Assembly: GCA_949948985.1 (NCBI GenBank)
Contig: CATLIG010000003.1
Coordinates: 83,834 to 147,833 of the forward strand
Source: an uncultured Clostridia bacterium
GTDB taxonomy: Bacteria > Bacillota > Clostridia > Lachnospirales > CAG-274
Direction: 5' to 3'
DNA length: 64,000 nucleotides
Part shown: positions 18,927 through 27,303 of the stretch, in pieces
Numbering within the stretch: the stretch's first letter is position 1
How the letters are laid out: each line of letters opens with the position of its first letter
Translations under genes and position numbers: made by a program
Notes under the pieces: model-generated
The model's input: only the letters and a program-made list of their open reading frames with translations
What the model was told of the DNA's origin: nothing
Databases searched by the model: none

Positions 18927-19439
18927 TTACTGAATGCCAAGCTGGTCAGCAGACATTTCTGTAATTGTAATATTGTTCTTAGCGGCGATGTCTCTGAATT
19001 TTGCGTCAATTTCTGTAACTTTTTTAGTAAGGTCAGAAAAATCAGAATCAGCTGTTAAAGTAGTCATTGTCTGCTGAAGTTCCTGAGCTTCTGTTTGAAG
19101 AGCAACAAGTTCTGCCTGAGAGTCAGAGTCTAATTTAGTAGCGTTTTGAGCAATAGCCATAGCTGATGAAGTCATTTTTACAATAGCTTCTTTTGTTTCA
19201 GCAGGCATTGCGGCATTTATATCAGCGGCACTACTGGAATTAGAATTATTATCAACAGCAGCAACTGTAGTGTCTTCAACATCAGTTTTGTCATCAATAT
19301 CAGTTTTGTCATCACTGGCAACAGTAGTAGTTTCAGCAGTAGTAGCCTCAGTAGTAGTAGTTTTGTCATCTCCACCGCAACCTGCTAATAAAGAAAATGA
19401 TAAAACAGAAACACCTAAAATTGATAAAAATTTTTTCAT
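18927..19439 (-). CDS. Lipoprotein with Thr/Asp-rich linker and KNxI-type tail
   Basis: A 170-residue lipoprotein. The signal peptide ends in the lipobox L-L-A-G-C (Cys 21), so the mature protein is anchored on the outer face of the membrane. A low-complexity Thr/Asp/Ser linker (residues about 26-75) acts as a spacer. The rest is helical: K-M-T-S-S-A-M-A-I-A-Q-N, then D-S-D-S-Q-A-E-L, then K-F-R-D-I-A-A-K-N-N-I-T-I. It is a close paralogue of the lipoprotein at 20205 (signal peptides nearly identical), which lacks the linker. The start follows AAGGAG. Function unknown; it does not resemble a solute-binding protein. Confidence 0.85.
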   Translation of the reverse strand: MKKFLSILGVSVLSFSLLAGCGGDDKTTTTEATTAETTTVASDDKTDIDDKTDVEDTTVAAVDNNSNSSSAADINAAMPAETKEAIVKMTSSAMAIAQNATKLDSDSQAELVALQTEAQELQQTMTTLTADSDFSDLTKKVTEIDAKFRDIAAKNNITITEMSADQLGIQ

Positions 19440-19503
19440 TATAAAAATCTCCTTAAATTAAAATATAAATTGTGAACAAAGTATGAACTTTATTTATAAT
19501 GAT

Positions 19504-19532
19504 ATTATAGCACATAAAAATTGATATGTAAA
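19504..19532 (-). promoter_or_regulatory. Promoter of the lipoprotein gene at 18927
   Basis: On the - strand: TTTACA (19532-19527), 17 bases, TATAAT (19509-19504), with TG one base before the -10 box. The same boxes with the same spacing precede the paralogue at 20205. Confidence 0.75.
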
Positions 19533-19695
19533 CAGTTTTTTATAAATTTAAAATTTTATAGTAAAATAATAGAATAATAATGGTATATTTTATATGTTTA
19601 CAAGGTAATCATACAAATAATTTTATTTTACCCGCTTTAATGTTCTGTAAATTGTTATAAATAGATTAATTTGTTTTGCGAAAAATTTGTTAAAT

Positions 19696-20028
19696 TTAAT
19701 TTAATTCAATATTATTTTTAGAGGCTATATTTTTAAGTTTAGTAATATAATCATTATATTGTTCAGTAGTTTCATCAATTTTTTCCTGCGAGTTAAATTC
19801 AGATGGATTATCATTTATATTTGCTACATATCTATAAATTTCTTTTACAATTAATGAGTATTCTGAATTTGTATCTACCGATAGTTTATTAATCTGAGAC
19901 TGCATTGTTTCTAATACAGAAGTAAGTTTTTGTGCGGCTTTTTGATTTTCGCTTTCATCAATACCGCCGCAGCCTGTCACTAAAACAAAAAAAGATATAC
20001 ATAGACATAAGGATAAAATTTTTTTCAT
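19696..20028 (-). CDS. Small lipoprotein with KNxI-type tail
   Basis: A 110-residue lipoprotein with lipobox L-V-T-G-C (Cys 20). The mature part is a single predicted helical module: Q-K-L-T-S-V-L-E-T-M-Q..., E-Y-S-L-I-V-K-E-I-Y-R-Y, S-Q-E-K-I-D-E-T-T-E-Q-Y, and the end L-K-N-I-A-S-K-N-N-I-E-L-N. This is nearly the tail of the stalk-domain proteins at 5725, 17875 and 21848 on its own, so it defines the minimal form of the module. The ATG follows GGGAGG. No known family recognised. Confidence 0.8.
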   Translation of the reverse strand: MKKILSLCLCISFFVLVTGCGGIDESENQKAAQKLTSVLETMQSQINKLSVDTNSEYSLIVKEIYRYVANINDNPSEFNSQEKIDETTEQYNDYITKLKNIASKNNIELN

Positions 20029-20129
20029 TTATAAAACCTCCCATATCAGACCTGTTTTAAAATAACCATAATGTACTTTTGGAAATATTTTTCACTATGA
20101 TTGTTTTAAAAAGGTTATGTTTTTATTAA

Positions 20130-20181
20130 AAAAGCAACATACAAGAAAATATATAAATAAATCCTGTATGTTGCTTTTTTA
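20130..20181. terminator. Bidirectional terminator
   Basis: AAAAGCAACATACA (20130-20143) pairs with TGTATGTTGCTTTT (20165-20178), followed by T. On the - strand it ends the lipoprotein gene at 20205. Confidence 0.82.
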
Positions 20182-20204
20182 TGTAAGAAAATTAAAATTT
20201 TTGA

Positions 20205-20552
20205 TTATTTTAAATCATTAATATCTAATTCTTTGATTTCAATACCGTTTTTATCAGCAATATCTCTGAATTTTTGGTCTAAAGCCGTCATTTTTTCAAT
20301 AATTTCTGTATAATCAGAATCTTCAGTCAAAGTTGTGGCAGATGAAGCAAATTCCTGAGCTTCAGCCTGAAGGTCAGCGAGCTCTTTCTGAGAATCAGAA
20401 TCTAATTTATCCATATTCTGAGCAATAGCCATAGCAGATGATGTCATTTTTTGAGCAGCAGCCTCAGCGTCTTCTTTGCTGGCTCCGCCACAGCCTACAA
20501 GTAAAGAAAGTGATAAAACAGAAACACCTAAAATTGATAAAAATTTTTTCAT
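20205..20552 (-). CDS. Small lipoprotein with KNxI-type tail (paralogue)
   Basis: A 115-residue lipoprotein with lipobox L-L-V-G-C (Cys 21). The first 20 residues are almost the same as those of the protein at 18927, and the mature part aligns with that protein's C-terminal half: K-M-T-S-S-A-M-A-I-A-Q-N, D-S-D-S-Q-K-E-L, K-F-R-D-I-A-D-K-N-G-I-E-I. It lacks the Thr/Asp linker. The shared promoter sequence points to a fairly recent duplication. The start follows AAGGAG. Function unknown. Confidence 0.83.
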   Translation of the reverse strand: MKKFLSILGVSVLSLSLLVGCGGASKEDAEAAAQKMTSSAMAIAQNMDKLDSDSQKELADLQAEAQEFASSATTLTEDSDYTEIIEKMTALDQKFRDIADKNGIEIKELDINDLK

Positions 20553-20617
20553 TGTAATATCTCCTTAAAATTAAAATGTGAATAATGTAAATAAATTGTA
20601 AACTTATTTATAAAGAC

Positions 20618-20646
20618 ATTATAGCACACAAAAATCGGTTTGTAAA
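20618..20646 (-). promoter_or_regulatory. Promoter of the lipoprotein gene at 20205
   Basis: On the - strand: TTTACA (20646-20641), 17 bases, TATAAT (20623-20618). Confidence 0.72.
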
Positions 20647-20700
20647 CATTTTTTTTTAAAATTTAATATTTTTTATAAGTATATAAAATCAATATATTTT

Positions 20701-21834
20701 TTAAAATTCAACTGTAACATCGATTATTCCGGCAGCATAAGGCGCTATTTCATACTGATTAAAATAAAATACAATTCCTTTTTCAGTCAAATAGAAATTA
20801 TATTTGTTTATAGTATCAAGAGTTTCTTTTGAATCCTCAAAAAATGATTCAGGCTCGGAATCTATTTTCTCAATAAAGAGTTTTTTTGCTTGTTCGATAA
20901 TTTCTTCCGAGGTTTTATTAAATAATTTTTTTGATATATCATCCAGAGTTACTTCTTTTTCTGTATCAAGGTCGTATATCTTTGAGGACATCGCATTTGT
21001 GGGGTGTGCTCCGCCTGTATACAAAGATACATATTCATTTATTGAAACAAAATTATCTGTTTCGATTATATCATACATAAATATAAATTCATATGGATTA
21101 AAGTTTTCACCGAACTCATTACGAAAATCTGTTAATTCTTTTATTATATCATCTTCAGATGAAGAACCAAATACATCTGTAATACTAGCCGAAAAAAGTT
21201 CTTTTGCTGTGGTTAATTTACTTTTGATAAATTCTGAGGTTTTTTCGCTTAATTTATCGGTATCAAAGATTACTTCTGAATGAATTAATACATTGCCGTC
21301 ATTATCTTTCAGGTCATATACATTTGAATTATTCTCTGATTCTGATGTTTCCTGTGACTGATTTTCAGATGATTCTAAAGGTTTGGTTTCTGAAATACCG
21401 GATTTTATCTCAACAGTTTTTGTTTCTCCGTTCCAGTTTACGTCAGCTCCAAAGCTTTCGGAAATAGCACGGAGAGGAACAAATGTTGTACCGTCTATAA
21501 TTTTGGGTGAAACATCAAGAATGATTTTTTTACCGTCTACATCAATTTCATTTGAACCTATTGAAACAGAAACGGTTTTATCGGCTTTTTTACAGGTAAT
21601 TGTTTTTTCAGCCGAATTCCATAAAACCTCTATTCCCATAGCTTCTGAAACAGCCCTGAAAGGAACCAGAGTTCTGCCGTTTTCAATTACGGGAGCCTGT
21701 TCAGATTCAACAGGAGTTTCGTTTACTATGATTTCTATTCTGTCAGAACCAGAGTCTGCGAATATATTAGAGGTCGTAATTTGTGAGAATATAAAAGTTG
21801 ATGTTAAAAATAAAGAGGTGATTTTTCTTTTCAT
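20701..21834 (-). CDS. Secreted protein: two stalk motifs plus DUF3298-like domain
   Basis: A 377-residue exported protein. Residues 1-26 are a signal peptide (ending N-I-F-A). Two copper amine oxidase N-type motifs follow: E-N-G-R-T-L-V-P-F-R near 46 and I-D-G-T-T-F-V-P-L-R near 112. After a Ser/Glu/Gln-rich linker (about 150-170), the C-terminal 200 residues resemble a DUF4163/DUF3298 pair (Y-V-S-L-Y-T-G-G-A-H-P-T-N, then Y-D-L-D-T-E-K-E-V-T-L-D-D, and F-Y-L-T-E-K-G-I-V-F-Y-F near the end), a domain also found in RsiV-type anti-sigma factors, where it binds lysozyme. Here it is extracytoplasmic and without a membrane anchor. It is the last of three stalk-type genes with gaps of 17 bases or less, so probably one operon. 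Confidence 0.85.
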   Translation of the reverse strand: MKRKITSLFLTSTFIFSQITTSNIFADSGSDRIEIIVNETPVESEQAPVIENGRTLVPFRAVSEAMGIEVLWNSAEKTITCKKADKTVSVSIGSNEIDVDGKKIILDVSPKIIDGTTFVPLRAISESFGADVNWNGETKTVEIKSGISETKPLESSENQSQETSESENNSNVYDLKDNDGNVLIHSEVIFDTDKLSEKTSEFIKSKLTTAKELFSASITDVFGSSSEDDIIKELTDFRNEFGENFNPYEFIFMYDIIETDNFVSINEYVSLYTGGAHPTNAMSSKIYDLDTEKEVTLDDISKKLFNKTSEEIIEQAKKLFIEKIDSEPESFFEDSKETLDTINKYNFYLTEKGIVFYFNQYEIAPYAAGIIDVTVEF

Positions 21835-21847
21835 TTTAATTTACTCC

Positions 21848-23335
21848 TTATATGTTTATTTTATTTTTTTCAGCGAGTTGCTTTAATTTCTCAGTATATT
21901 TTTTTAATTTCTCAACGGCATCGTTGATTTTTTCCTGAGTATTAAGTCTTTGATTGTTTCGGGAAATGAGTTTAATATATTCACTTATTTCCGATGAAAG
22001 AGTTTTGTATTCAGATTTTCCTTTTATGAGGTTGTTTTGAAAAGCTTGTTCAAGACGCATATAGATATTTGAAAGTTCACGCTCACAGGAGGTGTATTCT
22101 GTTTTATCAAGGGCAGGCGTCTTTTTTGAAACTACATACGATTTCATATCCTCAAGATAAATTCGTATTTGTTTTACATATTCGTCAAATTGCTTTTGTG
22201 AGGTAAGTTCTAGGTTGTTAAACGGTGTTTCGGCATAAGTGTAAAAAGACGTATTGGGTGTAATTTTATCACTTGCCTCAGGGTTTTCCTGTACAGAAAC
22301 AAATAACTCGTTTAAAATATTTATATATTCAGAATAGTCAAATAACACGATATTATTTTTCTTGGCAAAATTTTTTAAATTATCAAGGCATATATTGAAT
22401 TTATCAGAAATTTTATCCGGCTGAGTTTCGCTGTATTTATAATGGTCTATAAAACAAGATAATATATCAAATTTGATTTTATCAAGTTCCTCAGAGGCTT
22501 TATCCTTAAAAAAAGAGGAAATATGAAAAAGAGTAATACAAAGTTCAGATAAATTATTATCCGGACAATAATATTTACGCAAAAAATCAATACAGTTTTT
22601 AACGCTTGTTTCTGAATAAATTAAACGGTTGTTTCTTTTAAAAATGTCAGTAACTTTATTTACATACTCTTCTTTTCGAGATTGTGTTTTTTTCATAGCC
22701 TCAGGAGTTTGAGTTTCAGCCGTTTTATCGTCTTCCGTATATTTACCGGAGTTAAAATACTCAAATATAAGTTTTTTTGCCTCAATTACAGAATTATCGT
22801 CAAAATCCTTTAAATTGGCGATTAGTCTTATATTAACAGCGTTTAACTCATTATCCGGCAGATAATTTGATGCTGTGTAATCATAGCTGTAATTGTCATT
22901 TATTCTTATAAAATCAATAATATTTTCATTAGGAATAAATACAGAGCTTGAGTTTAAAATCCTTGACGCTGTATAGTCAGATATATAAGTGATTCCATTT
23001 TTAATTTTTGACGGTGAGGCTGTATCTGAATAAACTTGTTTGTTTATTTTGAATGAGTCTGAACCTATTGTCAAAGAAAAGGTGTTTTTTCCATCTGTGC
23101 CGTATATTGTTTTTTCAGCAGAATCATATGTTATTATATATCCATTCTGTTCTAAAAATGAACGCAGAGGCAAATAGGTTTCGTGATTGGCGTCGTCAAA
23201 AAATACAGGATTATCAAGTTTTATGGCTTTTCCGTTTACAAGTACCTCAGTATCGGAATCAAAGTCAGCGAAAGTATGTACTGATGATAAAAATATCGTT
23301 GCTGTAAAAAGTAAAGCAGTTAATTTTTTTTTCAT
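21848..23335 (-). CDS. Secreted protein with one stalk-like domain and repeated helical KNxI modules
   Basis: A 495-residue exported protein. Signal peptide of about 22 residues (ending H-T-F-A). The N-terminal third is a diverged copper amine oxidase N-type domain (E-T-Y-L-P-L-R-S-F near residue 52). The rest is long and helical and seems to contain the tail module at least twice: an internal copy ending L-K-N-F-A-K-K-N-N-I-V-L-F and the terminal copy T-Q-E-K-I-N-D-A-V-E...L-K-Q-L-A-E-K-N-K-I-N-I. The ATG at 23335 is chosen because AAAGGAG lies about 11 bases before it; a GTG three codons upstream would overlap that site. It starts within 17 bases of the previous stop and ends 13 bases before the next start. 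Confidence 0.8.
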   Translation of the reverse strand: MKKKLTALLFTATIFLSSVHTFADFDSDTEVLVNGKAIKLDNPVFFDDANHETYLPLRSFLEQNGYIITYDSAEKTIYGTDGKNTFSLTIGSDSFKINKQVYSDTASPSKIKNGITYISDYTASRILNSSSVFIPNENIIDFIRINDNYSYDYTASNYLPDNELNAVNIRLIANLKDFDDNSVIEAKKLIFEYFNSGKYTEDDKTAETQTPEAMKKTQSRKEEYVNKVTDIFKRNNRLIYSETSVKNCIDFLRKYYCPDNNLSELCITLFHISSFFKDKASEELDKIKFDILSCFIDHYKYSETQPDKISDKFNICLDNLKNFAKKNNIVLFDYSEYINILNELFVSVQENPEASDKITPNTSFYTYAETPFNNLELTSQKQFDEYVKQIRIYLEDMKSYVVSKKTPALDKTEYTSCERELSNIYMRLEQAFQNNLIKGKSEYKTLSSEISEYIKLISRNNQRLNTQEKINDAVEKLKKYTEKLKQLAEKNKINI

Positions 23336-23351
23336 TGCAGACACACTCCTT

Positions 23352-24806
23352 TTAATCTTTTATTCCCATTTTAGCGGCAAGATATTTCCAATCACCAATA
23401 AGCTGATTTATATTTTTTACACAATCTTCTATTTGCAGATTGTTCATACTGATAATAGTGTCAAATGCAGAAGAAAATTCAGGATTATTCTGATTTAATT
23501 TAAACAGTTTAGAGTAAGTATCAAGGGTTTTTATATATAAAGCATTATATCGTCCCTGAAAATCAGAATATTTTGGTTTTAATGTTTTACCGTTTGTATC
23601 TGCCTCAAGGTCAGAAGCGTTTTTAATAAAATTTTTTAAATATAAAGTAAGATTAAGGTCTGCCTTTATAAGCGGTTTTATATCTATTCTTTCGGCGGGA
23701 CGAAGTGTTTTTTTGCTTATTCCAAGATTGATATAAATTGTTTTTACTTCTTCAAGAATTTCTTTTGCTTCTTTTTCAGCGGAGGCAAGATTTTCAGAAT
23801 CAGGCATTAACTTATCAGGGTCGTCTGAAAGGTATTTGTCTTTAAACTTTGTCATTTTTTTGATGTGCTTGTTATACGGTTTTTCCGATAAAGCGTATTT
23901 TTCCTTAAATATATAGGGTTTATCAAGAGTATCGTTGATTTCTCTTACTGTATAATTTTCGATATATTTTTCATAAAGGTCTATATCGGACATATAGTCG
24001 GCATAATCAGGTATCTTACAGTCGGTTTTTTTTGTAAAGTTCTCAATTTCCGATATTAGAACGTCTATTGAATCTTCTGAAAGATTGAAAACTTTTTTAG
24101 CTCTTTTCATTTCGCAGGCATTTATACTGCTGTAGTTTATATTTATTTTTCCGAAAGGCGTATCGGAAGAAGTATCAAAAATTTGGGAAAAATATTCAAA
24201 ATCTTCCTTGTAATTTTCATATTCCGGTTTTAAAATTTTTGCCAACGACATATAAGAACCTTTATCAAGGCACATTTTATCGTTTATAGCGTAAATATAC
24301 AAAGACAGTTTTGTAAGTTTTGCTGACAAAACGGCATCCTCTGTATTTACCGGAGAGTATATAAATACAGTCTGGAGTTCGCTGTCCCAGTATACCTCTG
24401 AGTTAAAAGCGTGAGAAATGGCTCTTAAAGGTATATAAGTTGTGCCTTCTATAAGAGTGGGAGGAGCATCAAGAAAAACATCGGAATCTTCTGATGATTT
24501 CATTATATGGTTATCTATTTCAAAAGTTAAATATATATCATCTTTTGAGCAAATAATTGTTTTTGTTCTTGAATCCCAGTAAACGGCAATATTCATTGAA
24601 TTTGCTATTTCTCTTAAAGGTACTAAAGTAGTACCGTCTTTTATAATGGGAGCTTTTGTCAAATTCAAAATATTATCGTCAAGCTCCACAATTATTTTAT
24701 TATTTGAAACAGAATAAGAATAAGCGAATATATTGATATTTACTGACGATAATATTATTGTGAGTAAAACAATAGTTATTAAAAGTTTTGTTGAATATTT
24801 TATCAT
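23352..24806 (-). CDS. Secreted protein with two stalk motifs and a long helical region
   Basis: A 484-residue protein with an N-terminal signal peptide or anchor (hydrophobic residues 8-28, ending I-F-A). Two copper amine oxidase N-type motifs: K-D-G-T-T-L-V-P-L-R near 57 and I-E-G-T-T-Y-I-P-L-R near 115, each followed by V-Y-W-D-S. The remaining 320 residues are helical and Lys/Glu/Tyr-rich, ending I-N-Q-L-I-G-D-W-K-Y-L-A-A-K-M-G-I-K-D, a diverged form of the shared tail. First gene of a predicted three-gene operon with the two that follow. The start uses AAGGTGA placed close to the ATG. No function assigned. Confidence 0.8.
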   Translation of the reverse strand: MIKYSTKLLITIVLLTIILSSVNINIFAYSYSVSNNKIIVELDDNILNLTKAPIIKDGTTLVPLREIANSMNIAVYWDSRTKTIICSKDDIYLTFEIDNHIMKSSEDSDVFLDAPPTLIEGTTYIPLRAISHAFNSEVYWDSELQTVFIYSPVNTEDAVLSAKLTKLSLYIYAINDKMCLDKGSYMSLAKILKPEYENYKEDFEYFSQIFDTSSDTPFGKININYSSINACEMKRAKKVFNLSEDSIDVLISEIENFTKKTDCKIPDYADYMSDIDLYEKYIENYTVREINDTLDKPYIFKEKYALSEKPYNKHIKKMTKFKDKYLSDDPDKLMPDSENLASAEKEAKEILEEVKTIYINLGISKKTLRPAERIDIKPLIKADLNLTLYLKNFIKNASDLEADTNGKTLKPKYSDFQGRYNALYIKTLDTYSKLFKLNQNNPEFSSAFDTIISMNNLQIEDCVKNINQLIGDWKYLAAKMGIKD

Positions 24807-24868
24807 AAAATCACCTTAAAATTTTTTCAAGAATGTCTTTGATTTTTTGTCAAAAGAGATTTAAATAC

Positions 24869-24930
24869 AGCGGAACAATAAAGTAATATGGCAGATTTTT
24901 ATAAAATCTGATATATTTTATTTCTCTTTA
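24869..24930. repeat. Family B repeat, partial copy
   Basis: Left end ACAGCGGAACAATAAAGTAA and a core TGATATATTTTA; the right end is not recognisable. Confidence 0.45.
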
Positions 24931-24980
24931 AAAAATTTTCAAATTGCCGTTATACATAGTACTGCTGAAAAAATGGTTTA

Positions 24981-26414
24981 TTAATATGCTTTTCCCCATA
25001 CCACCATTTTTTCGGCAGGTTTTCCACAGCATACGCATACATCTGATATATGTTCCTGCTCAAAAGGCATACACCTTGACGATGCTCCTGTATCTTCTTT
25101 TATTTTGTTTTCACATTCCTCATTACCACACCACATAGCTTTTATGAAACCTTGATTTGTTTTAAGGACATTTTTAAATTCTTCCATATTTTTAGCTTCC
25201 GATGTTTTTGAGTTTCTGTGTTTTGTTGCTTTTTCAAGAAGAGATACTTGAATATTGTCAAGAAGAGAAAGAACTTCATCCGCGATATCAGAAAGTTTTA
25301 CAGTTACTTTTTCACCGGTATCACGTCTGGCAAGAACAGCCTGATTATTCTCTATATCACGTGGGCCAAGTTCTACTCTTATAGGAACACCTTTCATTTC
25401 ATATTCGCTGAATTTCCATCCCGGAGATTTATCAGAATCGTCAAGACGTACACGGCAGACTTTTGAAAGCTCTTTCATAATTTCAGACGCTTTTTCAAGG
25501 ACTCCTTCTTTTTTCTGCATTACAGGAACTATTATCACTTGTATAGGAGCGACTTTTGGAGGAAGAACAAGTCCGTTGTTGTCGCTGTGAACCATTATGA
25601 GTCCGCCTATAAGACGTGTGGAAACACCCCAAGAGGTTTCGTGAACATACTGAAGTTTATTGTTTTTATCCGTATACTGAATATCAAACGCTTTGGCGAA
25701 ACCGTCGCCGAAATTGTGGGAAGTACCGGACTGAAGAGCCTTTCCGTCATGCATAAGACTTTCTATTGTATATGTGGATTTAGCGCCGGCAAATTTTTCT
25801 TTATCGGTTTTCTTACCTTTTATTACAGGCATAGAAAGAACTTTTTCGCAGAAATCAGCATATTCGTTAAGCTGTGCTATTGTTTCTTCCTGAGCCTCTT
25901 CTGCCGTAGCGTGAACTGTATGACCTTCTTGCCATAAAAACTCAAGACTTCTCAGAAAGGGTCTTGTGGTTTTTTCCCAGCGCACAACAGAACACCATTG
26001 ATTATACAATTTCGGCAAGTCACGGTATGAGTGAACTATATTTGAGTAATGTTCACAGAAAAGAGTTTCTGATGTAGGTCTTACGCAAAGTCTGTCCGTA
26101 AGTTTTTCTTCACCGCCGTGAGTAACCCATGCAACTTCCGGCGCAAAACCCTCTACATGGTCTTTTTCTTTTTGAAGAAGACTTTCAGGTATGAACATCG
26201 GCATATATACGTTTTCGTGTCCTGTAGCTTTAAATCGTTCATCAAGCTGTTTTTGAATAAGTTCCCATATAGCGTATCCATAAGGACGAAGTATCATACA
26301 GCCGCGTACGGAAGAATAATCAATCAAATCAGCTTTTTTTACTATATCTGTGTACCACTGCGCGAAATCGTCTTCCATAGATGTTATCGCGGTAACCATT
26401 TTTTCTTTTGACAT
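24981..26414 (-). CDS. proS: Prolyl-tRNA synthetase, archaeal/eukaryal-like type
   Basis: A 477-residue class II synthetase that charges tRNA-Pro. Class II motif 2 covers residues 145-166 ([11 protein letters not shown] ... E-F-L-W-Q-E-G-H-T) and motif 3 is the [10 protein letters not shown] segment; the R-P-T-S-E motif is at 112-116. The length and the lack of an editing insertion place it in the shorter archaeal-type ProS group also found in many Firmicutes. The C-terminal region carries Cys residues in C-G-N-E-E-C and C-V-C-C-G-K, a zinc-binding extension known in this type, ending with the typical A-Y. No T-box leader was seen upstream. The ATG follows AAAAAGGAG. Confidence 0.95.
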   Translation of the reverse strand: MSKEKMVTAITSMEDDFAQWYTDIVKKADLIDYSSVRGCMILRPYGYAIWELIQKQLDERFKATGHENVYMPMFIPESLLQKEKDHVEGFAPEVAWVTHGGEEKLTDRLCVRPTSETLFCEHYSNIVHSYRDLPKLYNQWCSVVRWEKTTRPFLRSLEFLWQEGHTVHATAEEAQEETIAQLNEYADFCEKVLSMPVIKGKKTDKEKFAGAKSTYTIESLMHDGKALQSGTSHNFGDGFAKAFDIQYTDKNNKLQYVHETSWGVSTRLIGGLIMVHSDNNGLVLPPKVAPIQVIIVPVMQKKEGVLEKASEIMKELSKVCRVRLDDSDKSPGWKFSEYEMKGVPIRVELGPRDIENNQAVLARRDTGEKVTVKLSDIADEVLSLLDNIQVSLLEKATKHRNSKTSEAKNMEEFKNVLKTNQGFIKAMWCGNEECENKIKEDTGASSRCMPFEQEHISDVCVCCGKPAEKMVVWGKAY

Positions 26415-26460
26415 AATATATATACTCCTTTTTTAAAACTATAGTAATCCACAAATTTTC

Positions 26461-26540
26461 AGGGCAAAACAATAAAGTAATTCCCTGCTATATCAGGTTT
26501 ATTAAAATCTAGTTGTTCATTCTTTTATTGTTTCGCTGTA
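26461..26540. repeat. Family B inverted repeat (full copy)
   Basis: Ends GGCAAAACAATAAAGTAA and TTTTATTGTTTCGCTGTA with a central CTATATCAGG, in the proS leader region. Confidence 0.65.
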
Positions 26541-26666
26541 AAGTAATTATTTTTTATAATACAATACACTATATTTTAACACAGTATTGAAATATATTCA
26601 ATAATTTAGGCTTAAAAGATTTAGAGAAAAATAAAAAAAATTTTATACATAAAGTTATGTATAAAG

Positions 26667-26919
26667 TTATCAACTAAAATAATATAATGAAACAAGCCTT
26701 AAAGGCTTATCAACAAAGTTATCCACTTATCCACTGTTAATAAATAATGAATATTTGTTTTTTTTTGTGAAAAACATTGTTTATAAGTATTATTTTGATA
26801 AAAAACACAATATATTGTGTTAATAATAATATAGGAAGGGGATATATAGTTATTTTAAATAAAAAATGACAGTTGGAGGGAACAAAGTTATCAACATATG
26901 ATTGTGAATAAGTTGATAA
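26667..26919. promoter_or_regulatory. Cluster of DnaA-box-like 9-mers (origin-like region)
   Basis: Within 253 bases: TTATCAACT (26667), TTATCAACA (26707), TTATCCACT (26719), TTATCCACT (26727, sharing one base), TTATCAACA (26888), and on the other strand TTATTCACA (26903-26911) and TTATCAACT (26911-26919). TTATTCACA fits the TTATNCACA consensus; the others differ from TTATCCACA by one or two bases. Between the groups is a very AT-rich stretch with the perfect palindrome AACACAATATATTGTGTT (26804-26821). The region lies between proS and ftsH, with no dnaA or dnaN nearby. A role in binding DnaA is inference. Confidence 0.5.
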
Positions 26920-26955
26920 GTGTATAAAATATTTTTTAAAGAACGAAATAAAAAT

Positions 26956-27119
26956 TATAGTCAATCAACTTGAAAATGAGAAAAAGGAAACGATATAAAA
27001 TTTATTTTCGCAAGGCAGTGGAAGAAGAGCGTAGCCGTAGCCTACGCCGACTGACACTAACAAAACGAAAAGCATTTTTATCCGCTGAACTTGTTCAATT
27101 TTTAAGTTGATTGACTATA
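26956..27119 (+). repeat. Family A MITE-like repeat (full copy)
   Basis: A 164-base element from TATAGTCAATCAACTTGAAA to AAGTTGATTGACTATA, with internal inverted segment CGTAGCCGTAGCCTACG. Same orientation as the copy at 43649. Confidence 0.8.
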
Positions 27120-27184
27120 TTAAACAGATGAGTTATGAACAGTTTTATGGTAACAGTCTATAGATTTTTACGATAAAAAAATTA

Positions 27185-27222
27185 AAAAATCAGCGAAAAC
27201 AATGTTTTTACGCTGATTTTTT
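27185..27222 (-). terminator. Terminator of ftsH
   Basis: AAAAAATCAGCG (27185-27196 region) pairs with CGCTGATTTTTT (27211-27222); on the - strand it follows the ftsH stop by about 80 bases and ends in T. Confidence 0.82.
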
Positions 27223-27235
27223 ATAAATTTACAAC

Positions 27236-27277
27236 AAACCTGTTCAATAACTTATGTGGAAGATGCTGAACAGGTTT
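27236..27277. repeat. Family C inverted repeat
   Basis: AAACCTGTTCA (27236-27246) and TGAACAGGTTT (27267-27277) form a perfect 11-base stem with a 20-base loop. It lies between the ftsH stop and its terminator. The ACCTGTTC/GAACAGGT ends recur at 29497, 31019-31296 and 61229. Confidence 0.6.
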
Positions 27278-27303
27278 GCTATATAAAAAAGTTGTTTTAT
27301 AAA

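Noticed and set aside
26415..26560. T-box riboswitch before proS
   Set aside because: No conserved T-box core (TGGTACC-like) or terminator/antiterminator pair was seen; the space is taken by a family B repeat.
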